In this document: piece after piece, positions 35,241 through 45,542 of the stretch
How positions within the stretch are numbered: the stretch's first letter is position 1
Layout of the letters: each line of letters opens with the position of its first letter
Assembly: GCF_000409775.1 (NCBI RefSeq)
Contig: NZ_KE332395.1
Location: forward strand, 1 to 64,000
Direction: 5' to 3'
Length of the DNA: 64,000 nucleotides
DNA from: Litchfieldella anticariensis FP35 = DSM 16096
Lineage (GTDB): Bacteria > Pseudomonadota > Gammaproteobacteria > Pseudomonadales > Halomonadaceae
The notes under the pieces: generated by a model
What the model was told of the DNA's origin: nothing
Seen by the model: only the letters and a program-made list of their open reading frames with translations
Database searches by the model: none
Program-made: the position numbers and the translations under genes

Positions 35241-35691
35241 GCGAATCCCTCGCACCGCTGTCGCATCGAAAGACAAGTTACATTTCTGCCAATCGCTGCA
35301 AAATGCAGCCTAAAAGCATTTCCTCACATGAAAAACCTACCAAAGAAATCTATTCTCAAGGCTAGATGGCTTGAAAAATCTGAGCAAGCGATGGGTACAT
35401 ATTTTTACATCAACCCACTAATTGGCTGATATAAAATCACAAGCCAATAGCAACCAAGAAAAACAAAAGACTTCTTATTCAAGGAAAACAGAGAACACCA
35501 GAAAACGAGACCGAGATCATTCTACAGCCATGTATATAACCACAGATTAAAGAAAAACATTAAAAAATCACTTCATACATCAAAGATATTTTGCCCTAAA
35601 ACATGACATGAAAATAAGCATATTGATGTTGTACCCAAGATGGAATTATCAATATCTATTGCTAGATGACACGCTATTTAGGAGAGAAAAA
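35241..35691. other. AT-rich leader of the complex I-like operon
   Basis: About 450 bases with no gene I can support, clearly richer in A and T than the genes on either side. It contains two inverted repeats: GCTGCA-AAA-TGCAGC at 35295-35309, 55 bases upstream of the first start codon, and ATTGGCT/AGCCAAT at 35421-35448 (14-base spacer). The promoter of the operon must lie here, but I could not pick a convincing -35/-10 pair. A short plus-strand open frame starting at 35608 is not convincing. Confidence 0.5.
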
Positions 35692-37236
35692 TCAGAGCAG
35701 ATGTTCAACGTTAAGCAACCTAGGAAGCCAGGCCTTGATCTTGCGCCAGGCACTGCCAGGCTCTTCCTCCAGCGTCACGTTACGCCCCGCCACTTCCGCA
35801 CGCCAGGCCAACTTTCCATCGTTAGTCAATATCACCTCGTAACTGCGTTGGAGCGACATGCCCTGCTCCGCCAACGACCAGAGTTGTTGAACAAGTGCAG
35901 GGCTATCGATCAGCAACCCGACTTCACTGTTCCACCACACCGAACGAGGATCGGCGTTCATCGTCCCGATAAAGGCTCGTTCGTCATCGAAGGCGATGGC
36001 CTTGGTATGCATCCCCGAAATCTCACCGGAGGTATGTGGTCCATTTTCTGTCGGCAGGCTAGTGCGCAGCTCGAACAAACGCGCACCATGGGATAATAGA
36101 GTTGGCCGCCATGGCATGTAGGCACCGTGCAGCGAGGGCTGATCCGTCGATTCCAAGGAATTGGTGAGGATTGTCAGCCTGATTCCCCGTTCGGTCAGTG
36201 CCTCGTAATAGTGGATACTGGCTGGGGTCGGCACGACGTATGGCGATATGATCAACAGTCGCTGGTCCAGATTCTGAAAGGCATTGTCCAACTGGCCTAG
36301 CAGTGTCAGTTCCAGTTCAGGGTAGCCCTGAGAATCGAGCTTTTCCGGCCGATCCCACAGCGCGATAGCGGGTGCCCATTCCAACGATGCCAATAGGGCC
36401 TGACCAGCCTCACCGACGAAGCGCTGGGCCGATGGCCGTGTCGATAGCGCATCTTTCTGGCGCGCATCGGCGCTGAACGCCACAAGCAGATCGCGCCAAG
36501 CCGTTGGCGGGGCCTGTTCGAAGTACTGCAGCGGCACTGCCATGGGGTGGTTCCAGTAGTCGTCGAAGCTGTCCGAGAGCACATTCACCACCGGGCCGAT
36601 CGCCATGACATCGAGGTCATTGAAATTGACGTCGCCTGGAGCAACCTCAAAATAGGCGTCGCTCAGGTTGCGCCCACCGGTAATACCTACCACACCATCC
36701 GCCAACCACAACTTGTTGTGCATGCGTCGATGTCGCTGATCGAAGTCGGCGGCCAATGCCAGCAAGTAACCCGGCCAGTTGTCTCGTCCTGCGGGAACCG
36801 GATTGAAGACGCGTACCTCGACATTTGGCTGACTGTCAAAAGCAGCCAACATTTCCTGTTTACCGACACTGGTCATGTCATCGATCAGCAGACGCACCCG
36901 AATGCCACGTTGCGCGGCATTCAACATCCGCTTCAACATCGCTCGCCCGACCCGGTCATCCGCCAGGAGATACGTCTGCACATCGAGAGTTGCTTGCGCC
37001 TGATCCGCCAGCGCAGTACGCAAAGCAAACGCTTCCGGTCCCTCTGTTATCAGCCTCAGACCGCTCAACCCCGCGTATTTCTCGGTGGCCTGCTGAACCC
37101 AGGCCCCTAGATAGGTAGCCTGCGCGATATCACGATCCAAGGCTGTCGAGAATGTCCTGGGGACCTCGATCGTCGCACAGCCGTCCAGCAGCAAAGCGCC
37201 GGCCAATGCCAGTAGGAGTCTCTTGTCAGCAGTCAC
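35692..37236 (-). CDS. phospholipase D-family lipoprotein (ClsC/YmdC-like)
   Basis: A 514-residue protein with a lipoprotein-type signal (LLLDGC, Cys20) and two HxK(x)4D catalytic motifs: HNKLWLAD near residue 173 and HTKAIAFD near 409, followed by GGRN and GTMNADPRS. This is the layout of the ClsC/YmdC subgroup of cardiolipin synthases, which transfers phosphatidyl groups. Other phospholipase D-like activities are possible. It lies downstream of ahcY on the same strand, separated by a terminator. The 3' flank is the AT-rich leader of the complex I-like operon. Confidence 0.82.
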   Translation of the reverse strand: MTADKRLLLALAGALLLDGCATIEVPRTFSTALDRDIAQATYLGAWVQQATEKYAGLSGLRLITEGPEAFALRTALADQAQATLDVQTYLLADDRVGRAMLKRMLNAAQRGIRVRLLIDDMTSVGKQEMLAAFDSQPNVEVRVFNPVPAGRDNWPGYLLALAADFDQRHRRMHNKLWLADGVVGITGGRNLSDAYFEVAPGDVNFNDLDVMAIGPVVNVLSDSFDDYWNHPMAVPLQYFEQAPPTAWRDLLVAFSADARQKDALSTRPSAQRFVGEAGQALLASLEWAPAIALWDRPEKLDSQGYPELELTLLGQLDNAFQNLDQRLLIISPYVVPTPASIHYYEALTERGIRLTILTNSLESTDQPSLHGAYMPWRPTLLSHGARLFELRTSLPTENGPHTSGEISGMHTKAIAFDDERAFIGTMNADPRSVWWNSEVGLLIDSPALVQQLWSLAEQGMSLQRSYEVILTNDGKLAWRAEVAGRNVTLEEEPGSAWRKIKAWLPRLLNVEHLL

Positions 37237-37337
37237 GGTCTGCCTTATATCGAATTCATGTTATTAGAATGATAAATCGTGCCATCTCCGGAGGCACTGG
37301 CTTCGCTATCGCGGAGTCGGTAGTTCGGGGGTATAGA

Positions 37338-37359
37338 AACGCCGCCTCACGGCGGCGTT
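37338..37359 (-). terminator. rho-independent terminator of ahcY
   Basis: A 9-bp perfect stem (AACGCCGCC with GGCGGCGTT) and a 4-base loop, followed on the minus strand by TTTCTATA. It lies 24 bases past the ahcY stop. Confidence 0.75.
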
Positions 37360-37382
37360 CCGAGTGACTATCAGTATATACC

Positions 37383-38792
37383 TCAATAACGATATTCGTC
37401 CGGCTTATACGGCCCCTCCACCGGCACACCGGTATACTCGGACTGAGCCTCGGTCATCCGCGTGACGACACCCCCGAAGCCCTCGACCATGTAGCGGGCC
37501 ACCTCTTCATCGAGGTGCTTGGGCAGCACGCTAACCGAAAGTCCACCGGCCTTGTCGTCATCGCTCAGCTCAGCGAAACGGCGCTCATAGAGGTGGATCT
37601 GCGCCAACACCTGGTTGGCGAAGGAGCCATCCATGATCCGTGAGGGGTGACCGGTGGCATTACCCAGATTCACCAGACGGCCTTCGGAGAGCAATAAGAG
37701 GTAGTCGTCGCTCTTGGGGTCGTACTCGTCCGGATCGCTATCGCGATAGACCTTGTGGACCTGAGGCTTGACCTCTTCCCAATGCCATTGGCGACGCATG
37801 TAGGCAGTATCGATCTCGCTGTCGAAGTGGCCGATATTACACACCACCGCCCCCTTCTTGAGCGCCTTGAGCATCGGGGCATCACAGGCATTGATGTTGC
37901 CGGTGGCGGTTACCACCAGGTCGATCTTGCCCAACAATTCACGATCGATGCTATCGATGCCCTTGTTGATGCCATCAACGTAGGGGGACACCACCTCGTA
38001 GCCGTCCATGCACGCCTGCATGGCACAGATCGGGTCGATCTCACTGACCTTGACGATCATGCCTTCCTGGCGCAGCGAGGCGGCCGAGCCTTTACCGACA
38101 TCGCCGTATCCCACCACCAACGCCTGCTTGCCAGCCATCAGATGGTCGAGGCCACGCTTGATCGCATCGTTAAGACTGTGGCGACAGCCATACTTGTTGT
38201 CATTCTTCGACTTGGTCACTGCGTCGTTGACATTGATGGCCGGCACCTTGAGCTTGCTGTCGCGCAGCATCTCCTGCAGGCGGTGCACGCCGGTGGTGGT
38301 CTCTTCGGAGATACCGTGGATGTTGGCAAGCAGCTCAGGGCGCTTGTCATGCAGCAGCGCGGTCAGGTCACCACCATCGTCGAGCACCATGTTGGGTGTC
38401 CATTCATCAGGGCCTGCAACGGTCTGCTCGATACACCACCAGAACTCTTCTTCGGTCTCGCCCTTCCAGGCGAACACCGGAATACCGGCGGCAGCAATGG
38501 CGGCAGCGGCATGATCCTGGGTCGAAAAGATATTGCACGACGACCAGCGTACGCTGGCGCCAAGCTCGATCAATGTCTCGATCAGCACCGCGGTCTGAAT
38601 GGTCATATGGATACAGCCGGCGATTCGCGCACCCGCCAGCGGCTGCTGCTGGCGATATTTCTCACGGATCTTCATCAATGCCGGCATCTCGGTTTCAGCG
38701 ATGCGGATCTCACGGCGGCCCCAATCGGCCAGGGTGATATCGGCGACCTTGTAATCCTGGGGGGTCGTGTCAGCGGAAGCCAGTTGGCTCAT
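37383..38792 (-). CDS. ahcY: S-adenosylhomocysteine hydrolase
   Basis: A 469-residue cytosolic NAD-dependent enzyme that splits S-adenosylhomocysteine into adenosine and homocysteine, clearing the product inhibitor of methyltransferases. Family motifs are [18 protein letters not shown] near residue 82, the NAD site [13 protein letters not shown] near 230 and the C-terminal KPDEYRY. Length is normal. It is preceded by an SAH riboswitch and lies downstream of metK on the same strand but behind metK's terminator. Confidence 0.97.
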   Translation of the reverse strand: MSQLASADTTPQDYKVADITLADWGRREIRIAETEMPALMKIREKYRQQQPLAGARIAGCIHMTIQTAVLIETLIELGASVRWSSCNIFSTQDHAAAAIAAAGIPVFAWKGETEEEFWWCIEQTVAGPDEWTPNMVLDDGGDLTALLHDKRPELLANIHGISEETTTGVHRLQEMLRDSKLKVPAINVNDAVTKSKNDNKYGCRHSLNDAIKRGLDHLMAGKQALVVGYGDVGKGSAASLRQEGMIVKVSEIDPICAMQACMDGYEVVSPYVDGINKGIDSIDRELLGKIDLVVTATGNINACDAPMLKALKKGAVVCNIGHFDSEIDTAYMRRQWHWEEVKPQVHKVYRDSDPDEYDPKSDDYLLLLSEGRLVNLGNATGHPSRIMDGSFANQVLAQIHLYERRFAELSDDDKAGGLSVSVLPKHLDEEVARYMVEGFGGVVTRMTEAQSEYTGVPVEGPYKPDEYRY

Positions 38793-38801
38793 CGTTCTAC
38801 T

Positions 38802-38817
38802 CCATTCCGGGGAATGG
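38802..38817 (-). promoter_or_regulatory. hairpin at the ahcY ribosome-binding site
   Basis: On the minus strand CCATTCC-CC-GGAATGG forms a 7-bp stem whose 3' arm runs directly into the GGAG Shine-Dalgarno region (AATGGAG) of ahcY. Located between the SAH aptamer and the start codon, it is a plausible expression platform that limits translation when ligand is absent. A two-base loop is tight, so partial opening is likely. Confidence 0.45.
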
Positions 38818-38840
38818 GCGCCGTTGCCTATGCACAGCGT

Positions 38841-38900
38841 CTGTCCGAGCCTCGCACCCGTCTACGATCGTCACCGGGTGCTGCAGCGCCCCTCGGACAG
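38841..38900 (-). ncRNA. S-adenosylhomocysteine (SAH) riboswitch
   Basis: The leader of ahcY on the minus strand shows the SAH-riboswitch core. A closing stem CTGTCCGAG/CTCGGACAG joins positions 38892-38900 to 38841-38849. It is followed by the conserved GGGCGCTGCAGC segment, an internal stem (GCACCCG/CGGGTGC, 38854-38860 with 38875-38881) and the conserved GCGAGGCTCGG 3' part. SAH riboswitches of proteobacteria turn on ahcY when SAH accumulates. The match is in both sequence and fold, and the gene context is right. Confidence 0.88.
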
Positions 38901-38980
38901 CAGCAACAGAACAACCGAGTTCTTCGCAGTTCACTACAGCTCAAGCGGTTTTTCAATCAACGTTGCGTTTTCGCCAGCCT

Positions 38981-39015
38981 GAAAACATCAACGCCCCGCA
39001 TAGCAGGGCGTTGAT
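38981..39015 (-). terminator. rho-independent terminator of metK
   Basis: A 10-bp perfect stem (ATCAACGCCC with GGGCGTTGAT) and a 9-base loop, followed on the minus strand by GTTTTC. It lies 21 bases past the metK stop and separates metK from the riboswitch-controlled ahcY. Confidence 0.85.
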
Positions 39016-39036
39016 ATCGACGATTCGCATGGGAAC

Positions 39037-40257
39037 TCAGAGGTCGGCGGCGTCGCGCAGAGCTTCGGCCTTGTCGGTCTGCTCCCACGGGAAGGCGAGG
39101 AAAGTCTCGGTGTGTTCCTCACCACTGACATCCTTCCACGTATAGGTGGTCTCGAAGGGCTCACGACCAAAGTGGCCGTAGGCCGCCGTGAGGCGGTACA
39201 TGGGATGCAGCAGGTCGAGCATGCGGGTGATGGCATGCGGACGCAGGTCGAAATGCTCGCGCACCAGTTCGATGATACGAGCGTCGCTGACCTTGCCGGT
39301 ACCGAAGGTGTCAACCGACATAGAGGTCGGCTCGGCGACACCGATAGCGTAGGAGACCTGGATCTCACACTTGTCGGCCAAGCCCGCGGCAACGATGTTC
39401 TTGGCCACGTAGCGGCCGGCATAGGCGGCACTGCGGTCGACCTTGGATGGGTCCTTGCCGGAGAAGGCACCGCCGCCATGGCGGGCCATGCCGCCATAGG
39501 TGTCGACGATGATCTTGCGCCCGGTCAAGCCACAGTCGCCCACAGGACCACCGATCACGAACTTGCCGGTCGGGTTGATGTGATACTGCGTGGTCTCGGT
39601 CAGCCACTCGCTCGGCAGCACATGCTCAATGATCTCGCGCTTGACCATCTTGCGTAGATCTTCCGGGTCGACATCCGGGTCGTGTTGGGTCGACAGCACC
39701 ACGGCATCCACGGCGCAAGGCTTGCCGTCGTCGCCATAGCGGAAGGTCACCTGGCTCTTGGCGTCCGGACGCAACCAGGGCAGCATCCCGTTCTTGCGCA
39801 GTTCAGCCTGACGCTCGACCAGGCGATGCGCATAATGGATCGGCGCCGGCATGTAGGATTCGGTCTCGTTGGTAGCATAGCCGAACATCAAGCCTTGGTC
39901 GCCAGCTCCCTGATCCTCGGGCTTACTGCGGTCAACGCCCTGGGCGATGTCCACGCTCTGTTTGCCGATCAGGTTGAGCACGCCACACGTCTCGCCGTCG
40001 AACCCCACGTCGGACGAGGTATAGCCGATATCCATGATCACCTGACGCACCAACTCTTCCAGGTCGATCCAGGCCGCGGTGGTGATCTCACCGGCAACGA
40101 TGGCCACACCGGTCTTGACCATCGTTTCACAGGCGACGCGTGCCTGCTTGTCACGCGCGATGATGGCGTCCAGCACCGCATCGGAGATTTGATCGGCAAT
40201 CTTGTCCGGGTGCCCTTCGGAAACGGACTCGGAAGTAAACAGGGAGTATTCGCTCAT
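39037..40257 (-). CDS. metK: S-adenosylmethionine synthetase
   Basis: A 406-residue enzyme making S-adenosylmethionine from methionine and ATP. Signatures include [15 protein letters not shown] near residue 12, [14 protein letters not shown] near 119 and [19 protein letters not shown] near 265. Length is normal for the long bacterial type. It is divergent from tktA across about 345 bases. I saw no SAM riboswitch in the leader. Confidence 0.97.
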   Translation of the reverse strand: MSEYSLFTSESVSEGHPDKIADQISDAVLDAIIARDKQARVACETMVKTGVAIVAGEITTAAWIDLEELVRQVIMDIGYTSSDVGFDGETCGVLNLIGKQSVDIAQGVDRSKPEDQGAGDQGLMFGYATNETESYMPAPIHYAHRLVERQAELRKNGMLPWLRPDAKSQVTFRYGDDGKPCAVDAVVLSTQHDPDVDPEDLRKMVKREIIEHVLPSEWLTETTQYHINPTGKFVIGGPVGDCGLTGRKIIVDTYGGMARHGGGAFSGKDPSKVDRSAAYAGRYVAKNIVAAGLADKCEIQVSYAIGVAEPTSMSVDTFGTGKVSDARIIELVREHFDLRPHAITRMLDLLHPMYRLTAAYGHFGREPFETTYTWKDVSGEEHTETFLAFPWEQTDKAEALRDAADL

Positions 40258-40602
40258 CGCGTCCTCGACCCTCTCTGTAAAAAAACGCTTGATGCAGTGC
40301 TCGACGAAACCCGGCTGGGCGTTGCCGCCGATTTGGGGGCAAGAGTTTACACCTTGGTTTGCCTCGTTCCTAGAAATTTACTGTTGACCGAATCGTGATG
40401 CTATCCCTTGCCGCCTATTCCGTGCCTGAACCGGGATGACATACGATTTGATGGATGATCGCATCTCGGCGACAATAAGCGCCCTGATTCACCCGCGCCG
40501 TCCCTCGAGCGGCGTCACCCAGCTATCGGATGCCGGTCGATTGCAGTCAAGACTGTGGTTTGCCGGCGTTATGCTTATTTGCCGCAGGCGAGGAGCTACC
40601 CC

Positions 40603-42612
40603 ATGCCGTCCCGTTTCGAACTGGCCAACGCCATTCGCGCCCTGTCCATGGATGCCGTGCAGAAGGCCAATTCCGGCCATCCCGGTGCCCCCATGGGCAT
40701 GGCCGACATCGCCGAGGTACTGTGGAACGATTACCTGTCCCACAACCCGTCCAATCCCCATTGGGCCAACCGCGACCGTTTCGTGCTCTCCAACGGTCAC
40801 GGTTCGATGCTGCTCTATTCGCTGCTGCACCTGACCGGCTACGAGCTGGGCCTCGAGGACCTGCAGCACTTCCGCCAGTTGCATTCGCGCACTCCCGGCC
40901 ATCCGGAGCTGGGCTATACCCCGGGGGTCGAGACCACCACCGGCCCGCTGGGTCAGGGCCTGGCCAACGCGGTGGGCATGGCCATCGCCGAGCGTGCCCT
41001 GGCGGCGCAGTTCAACCGCCCCGGTCACGAGATCATCGATCATTACACCTATTGCTTCGTCGGCGACGGCTGCCTGATGGAGGGCATCTCGCATGAGGTG
41101 AGCTCGCTGGCCGGCATGCAGGGGCTGGGTAAGCTGGTGGTGTTCTATGACGACAACGGCATCTCCATCGATGGCGAGGTCGAGGGTTGGTTCACCGACG
41201 ATACCGCCAAGCGTTTCGAGGCCTATGGCTGGCACGTGGTGCCCAATGTCGACGGTCACCAGCCCGACGAGGTCAAGGCGGCCATCGAGCTGGCGCGTCA
41301 ACACGACGACAAGCCGAGCCTGATCGTGTGCCGCACCATCATCGGCTTCGGCGCGCCCAACAAGCAGGGCAAGGAGGAGTGCCACGGCGCGGCCTTGGGC
41401 GAGGACGAGGTGGCCGCGGCGCGCGGGCAGCTCGACTGGCCGCATGCGCCCTTCCATGTGCCGGAGGCCATCTACCAGGGCTGGGACGCGCGCGAACTGG
41501 GCGCGAAGCGGGAGGCCGACTGGGAGGCGCGCCTGGCGCGTTATGCCGAGGCCTATCCGGCCGAGGCCAAGGAGCTGCAGCGCCGCTTGAAGGGCGAGTT
41601 GCCGGTGGATCTCACCAGCGAGGCGCTGATCGAGCAAGCCCAGGCCAACGCCGAGAGCGTCGCGTCGCGCAAGGCGTCGCTGGGCTGTCTCAATGCCCTC
41701 GGCCCGCAGTTGCCCGAGTTGCTCGGCGGCAGTGCCGACCTGGCGCCGTCCAACCTGACCTTCTGGAAGGGCGCCAAGGCGATCAGCGCTTCCGAGCCCA
41801 GCGGCAACTACCTGCATTACGGGGTACGCGAGTTCGGCATGGGCGCGATCATGAACGGCATCAGCGCGCATGGCGGCTTCATTCCCTACGGGGCGACCTT
41901 CCTGACCTTCATGGAGTACATGCACAACGCGGTGCGCATGGCGGCGTTGATGAACCGCCAGGTGATCTACGTGTTCACCCATGACTCCATCGGGCTCGGC
42001 GAGGACGGCCCCACCCACCAGCCGATCGAGCAGCTGGGGGCGCTGCGCAGCACTCCCAACCTGTCGACCTGGCGCCCGGCCGATGCGGTGGAGACCGCCG
42101 CTGCCTGGGACGCGGCGCTCAAGCGTCATGGCGCGCCCACCGCGCTGGTGCTGTCGCGCCAGACCCTGCCGCACCAGGCGCGCACCCAGCAGCAGTTGGG
42201 CGAGATCGAGCGTGGTGGGTACGTATTGAAAGAGAGCATCCTCAAGGACAACGTGGTGACACCCGAGCTGATCCTGATCGCCACCGGCTCCGAGGTCGGC
42301 CTGGCGATGGATGCTGCCGTCGAGCTCGAATCCCGAGGCAAGGCGGTGCGCGTGGTGTCGATGCCCTCCACCGACACCTTCGATGCCCAGCCCGCCAGCT
42401 ACCGGGAATCGGTGCTGCCGGCCGGTGTGACCAAGCGCCTGGCTATCGAGGCCAGCCACTTCGCCTACTGGTACAAGTACGTGGGCCTCAATGGGCGCAT
42501 CGTCGGCATGGACGGCTTCGGCGAGTCGGCGCCGGGCGGCGACCTGTTCAAGCACTTCGGCTTCACCATCGACAATGTCGTGGAGCAGGCCGAAGAACTG
42601 CTGGCCAAGTAA
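40603..42612 (+). CDS. tktA: transketolase
   Basis: A 669-residue thiamine-diphosphate enzyme of the pentose phosphate pathway. Motifs include [20 protein letters not shown] near residue 19, the ThDP/Mg site [18 protein letters not shown] near 155 and [21 protein letters not shown] in the pyrimidine domain. The start at 40603 has an AGGAG site 7 bases upstream. Codon use is strongly GC-ending, as expected of a highly expressed gene. It is followed by a clear terminator. Confidence 0.97.
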   Translation: MPSRFELANAIRALSMDAVQKANSGHPGAPMGMADIAEVLWNDYLSHNPSNPHWANRDRFVLSNGHGSMLLYSLLHLTGYELGLEDLQHFRQLHSRTPGHPELGYTPGVETTTGPLGQGLANAVGMAIAERALAAQFNRPGHEIIDHYTYCFVGDGCLMEGISHEVSSLAGMQGLGKLVVFYDDNGISIDGEVEGWFTDDTAKRFEAYGWHVVPNVDGHQPDEVKAAIELARQHDDKPSLIVCRTIIGFGAPNKQGKEECHGAALGEDEVAAARGQLDWPHAPFHVPEAIYQGWDARELGAKREADWEARLARYAEAYPAEAKELQRRLKGELPVDLTSEALIEQAQANAESVASRKASLGCLNALGPQLPELLGGSADLAPSNLTFWKGAKAISASEPSGNYLHYGVREFGMGAIMNGISAHGGFIPYGATFLTFMEYMHNAVRMAALMNRQVIYVFTHDSIGLGEDGPTHQPIEQLGALRSTPNLSTWRPADAVETAAAWDAALKRHGAPTALVLSRQTLPHQARTQQQLGEIERGGYVLKESILKDNVVTPELILIATGSEVGLAMDAAVELESRGKAVRVVSMPSTDTFDAQPASYRESVLPAGVTKRLAIEASHFAYWYKYVGLNGRIVGMDGFGESAPGGDLFKHFGFTIDNVVEQAEELLAK

Positions 42613-42632
42613 GCGTCACGTACGGAAATGAC

Positions 42633-42662
42633 AAGGGCACGGCTCGCGCCGTGCCCTTTTTC
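42633..42662 (+). terminator. rho-independent terminator of tktA
   Basis: An 11-bp perfect stem (AAGGGCACGGC with GCCGTGCCCTT) and a 4-base loop ending in a T tract, 20 bases past the tktA stop. Confidence 0.93.
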
Positions 42663-42740
42663 ATTGCTCTCTTCTCTGCCAACCTTTCCTCAGGCTTTTG
42701 TACGAAAAGTCGTCGAGCGATGGCAGTTTTCGGACAAAAT

Positions 42741-43793
42741 CTAGGCGATCGTCACATCCGGCGACAGGTACACATCCTGTATCGCGTTCAGCAATTCCAC
42801 CCCTTCCGTCATCGGCTTCTGGAACGCCTTACGCCCGGAGATCAGCCCCATGCCACCGGCGCGCTTGTTGATCACCGCGGTACGCACGGCCTCGCCAAGA
42901 TCGGAATGCCCCTTGGAGCCACCACCCGAGTTGATCAGCCCGGCGCGGCCCATATAGCAGTTGGCCACCTGATAGCGGGCCAGGTCGATGGGATGATCCG
43001 AGGTCAACTCGTCGTAGACCTTGTCATGGGTGTGCCCAAAGCCAACTGCCCGGTAACCGCCGTTGTTCTCGGCCAGCTTCTGTTTGACGATATCGGCCTT
43101 GATGGTCGCCGCCAAATGAATGGCCTGGCCGGTGAGGTCCGAGGCAACGTGATAGTCGGTGCCGTCCTTCTTGAAATCCGAATTGCGCAGATAGGCCCAC
43201 AGCACGGTGACCATGCCCAGCTCATGGGCACGCTCGAAGGCTTCGCTGATCTCCATGATCTGGCGACGGCTCTCCTGGGAGCCGAAGTAGATGGTCGCCC
43301 CCACGGCTACGCAACCCATCTCGTGGGCCTGCTCTACCTGGGCGAACAAGGTCTGGTCGTAGATGGCCGGATAGGTCAGCGTCTCGTTGTGGTTGAGCTT
43401 GAGCATCATCGGGATCTTATGGGCATAGCGCCGCGCCACCGACGACAGTACTCCCAGGGTCGACGCCACGCAGTTGCAACCACCCTCGACGGCCAGCTCG
43501 ACGATATTCTTGGGGTCGAAATAGATCGGATTCGGCGCGAACGAGGCTCCCGCCGAGTGCTCGATCCCCTGGTCCACAGGCAGAATGCTCAGATAGCCGG
43601 TACCGGCCAGTCGGCCATGATTGAACAGGCTCTGCATATTGCGTAGCACATGAGGGGTACGATCGCTGTCGGCCATCACCCGGTCCACGAAGTCCGGGCC
43701 TGGCAGGTACAGGTCTTCTCGGCGGAACCCGCTACAGGTGTGACCAAGCAGGCTATCAGCCTCCTCGCCCAGCAGTTGTTCAATGTCCTTCAT
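42741..43793 (-). CDS. fbaB: class I fructose-bisphosphate aldolase (FbaB/DhnA type)
   Basis: A 350-residue Schiff-base aldolase cleaving fructose-1,6-bisphosphate. Motifs shared with archaeal-type class I enzymes are [16 protein letters not shown] near residue 60, [14 protein letters not shown] near 130 and [13 protein letters not shown] near 160. Two glycine-rich phosphate-binding stretches follow near the C-terminus ([14 protein letters not shown]). It sits convergent with tktA; both are central sugar-phosphate enzymes. Its upstream region carries a direct repeat (43822-43853). Confidence 0.93.
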   Translation of the reverse strand: MKDIEQLLGEEADSLLGHTCSGFRREDLYLPGPDFVDRVMADSDRTPHVLRNMQSLFNHGRLAGTGYLSILPVDQGIEHSAGASFAPNPIYFDPKNIVELAVEGGCNCVASTLGVLSSVARRYAHKIPMMLKLNHNETLTYPAIYDQTLFAQVEQAHEMGCVAVGATIYFGSQESRRQIMEISEAFERAHELGMVTVLWAYLRNSDFKKDGTDYHVASDLTGQAIHLAATIKADIVKQKLAENNGGYRAVGFGHTHDKVYDELTSDHPIDLARYQVANCYMGRAGLINSGGGSKGHSDLGEAVRTAVINKRAGGMGLISGRKAFQKPMTEGVELLNAIQDVYLSPDVTIA

Positions 43794-43821
43794 CGTCGCG
43801 TCCTCTCCTTGAGATAGTGTC

Positions 43822-43853
43822 TACTCTTCCAAATGCAGGATGTACTCTTCCAA
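43822..43853. repeat. two direct TACTCTTCCAA repeats upstream of fbaB
   Basis: Two copies of TACTCTTCCAA start 21 bases apart (43822 and 43843), that is two turns of the helix, 30-60 bases upstream of the aldolase start codon. The spacing suggests a regulator dimer binding on one face of the DNA. I cannot name the protein. Confidence 0.5.
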
Positions 43854-43935
43854 GCGTAGAGGAAGATCGTGCTCATGATGCCCCTCCACGCTTCGGCAGC
43901 CAACCCCGGCTCTACTAGCCATACCACAAAAGAAA

Positions 43936-43961
43936 GACGCCCTTCCATGGGGAAGGGCGCC
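43936..43961. repeat. 26-bp direct repeat, left copy (terminator hairpin)
   Basis: The 26 bases from GACGCCC to GGGCGCC are repeated exactly at 45543-45568. Each copy folds into a hairpin (GCCCTTCC with GGAAGGGC). Read on the minus strand this left copy is followed by TTTCTTTT, a full terminator, which must originally have ended the hsp20 operon now 1.6 kb away. It is the target duplication of the IS element. Confidence 0.85.
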
Positions 43962-45542
43962 AGATTGCTGACAAAGTCCTGGCCCTTCGGCCAGGACTTT
44001 GTTGTTATTAGGGAATGCTAAAAGATCCCGGTCCTACCCAACACGAGCTGGAGATGGTCACGCTGGAAGAGCTGGTGCCTTCCGATCATCTGCTCCGGCG
44101 CATCGATGCCATCATCGACTTCTCCTTTATCCGCGACGAGACCCGTCACTTGTACTGCGAGGACAACGGTCGCCCCGCGCTGGATCCCGTTCTCCTGTTC
44201 AAGGCGCTGTTCATCGGCTACCTGTTCGGCATTCGCAGCGAGCGCCAGCTCGTCCGCGAGCTTCAGGTGAACGTGGCCTATCGCTGGTTCCTGGGCTTGC
44301 GTCTGACCGACAAGGTGCCGGACGCCTCGACCTTCAGCCAGAACCGGCGCCGGCGGTTCCGTGACAGCGATATCGCGCAGCGACTGTTCGATCATGTGGT
44401 GGAGCAGGCGATGCAACAGGGCCTGGTGGGCGGTCGTGTCCTGTACACCGACAGCACCCACATCAAGGCCAATGCCAATCGCCGTCGTTTCACGATGCAG
44501 GAGGTGGAGACGACACCGCAGGCCTATCTGGCAGAGCTGGAAGAGGCGGTGGTCGCCGATCGGGAGGCTCACGGAAAAAAGCCGCTGCCGCCTCGTCGAG
44601 AGGCGGAACCCGAGCCCACCGCCAAGAAGATCAGTGATACCGATCCCGACAGCGGCTACATGGTGCGGGAGGGCAAGCCCAAGGGGTTTTTCTACCTGGA
44701 TCACCGAACGGTGGATGGCAGGCACGCCATCATCACCGATGTGCACATCACGCCCGCGAGCGTGCACGACAGCGTGCCCTACCTGGAGCGGCTGGATCGC
44801 CAACGCCGACGCTTTGGATTCGATGTGGCCGCCGTTGGGCTGGACGCCGGTTACTTTACCGCCGCGATTTGCCAAGGGTTGGAGAAGCGCCAACTTTACG
44901 GTGTGATCGGTTATTGTCGGCCCAGCAAGCCGAAAGGCATGATGCCGAAACGCCTCTTCGTGTATGACGCCGATCAGGACGGTTACCGCTGTCCAGAAGG
45001 CCAGACGCTGCGTTATGCGACTACCAACCGGGAAGGCTATCGTCATTACCACTCGGACCCGGTCTGGTGCCGGGAGTGCCCACGCCTAGCGACTTGCACA
45101 CGCAGAGAGCACTACCGCAAGACGGTGACTCGCCACGTCTGGGAAGACGCCAAGGAGCGGGTGGGGAGCCGCCGGCTGGAGCCGGTAGGCAAACGAATTT
45201 ACGAGCGCCGCAAGGAGACGGTGGAGCGCAGCTTCGCAGATGCCAAGCAACTCCATGGGTACCGCTATGCTCGCATGCGGGGAATCGCTGGAATGCGAGA
45301 GCAGGCCTTGCTCTGTGCGGCAGCGCAGAACCTCAAGAAAATGGCCTTGGCGGCCTGAGAGGGGCCCGGTCGTCGAATTTTCCTTCCAGCGACACCTTCA
45401 GGAAGCCCCATACTCGCTTGAGAGCGCCATTTTCTGCCTCTCGAGAGATAAATCGTGTTGTAGCGCTCCCTTCCGTCGCGAGCAAAGAACGCGAGCGTAG
45501 AAACACAAACCCCGCAAAAAATGCGGGGTTCGTCAGCAGTCT
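43962..45542 (+). mobile_element. IS1182-family insertion sequence
   Basis: A 1581-bp element bounded exactly by a 26-bp direct repeat. Its ends are imperfect inverted repeats: AGATTGCTGACAAA at 43962-43975 and, on the minus strand, AGACTGCTGACGAA from 45542 to 45529 (12 of 14 match). Each end is followed internally by a stable hairpin (CAAAGTCCTGGCC/GGCCAGGACTTTG at 43972-44001; CCCCGCA/TGCGGGG at about 45511-45530). It contains a single intact transposase gene and looks potentially active. Family assignment rests on the transposase. Confidence 0.88.
44015..45358 (+). CDS. IS1182-family transposase
   Basis: A 447-residue DDE transposase. The N-terminal DUF772-type helical domain (RPALDPVLLFKALFIGYLFG, RQLVRELQVNVAYRWFLGL, PDASTFSQNRRRR) is followed by the catalytic domain, with YTDSTHIKAN near residue 148 and GLDAGYFTA near 285. 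A cysteine cluster (CRECPRLATC) and a final ERRKETVERSFADAKQLHGYRYAR, which supplies the catalytic Glu, complete it. The frame is intact. The start lies just inside the left inverted repeat hairpin. Confidence 0.92.
   Translation: MLKDPGPTQHELEMVTLEELVPSDHLLRRIDAIIDFSFIRDETRHLYCEDNGRPALDPVLLFKALFIGYLFGIRSERQLVRELQVNVAYRWFLGLRLTDKVPDASTFSQNRRRRFRDSDIAQRLFDHVVEQAMQQGLVGGRVLYTDSTHIKANANRRRFTMQEVETTPQAYLAELEEAVVADREAHGKKPLPPRREAEPEPTAKKISDTDPDSGYMVREGKPKGFFYLDHRTVDGRHAIITDVHITPASVHDSVPYLERLDRQRRRFGFDVAAVGLDAGYFTAAICQGLEKRQLYGVIGYCRPSKPKGMMPKRLFVYDADQDGYRCPEGQTLRYATTNREGYRHYHSDPVWCRECPRLATCTRREHYRKTVTRHVWEDAKERVGSRRLEPVGKRIYERRKETVERSFADAKQLHGYRYARMRGIAGMREQALLCAAAQNLKKMALAA

Noticed and set aside
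37755-39014. Long plus-strand open frame over ahcY and its leader
   Set aside because: It lies antisense to ahcY and the SAH riboswitch, has low-quality composition and no recognisable domain.
40258-40602. Possible SAM riboswitch upstream of metK
   Set aside because: I could not find any SAM-riboswitch core or consistent stems in the metK leader.
40489-42555. Very long open frame antisense to tktA
   Set aside because: It mirrors the codon bias of tktA (third-position GC makes the opposite strand open), has no family match, and tktA is unmistakable.
44018-45052. Open frame antisense to the transposase
   Set aside because: Antisense shadow; the transposase is intact and recognisable.
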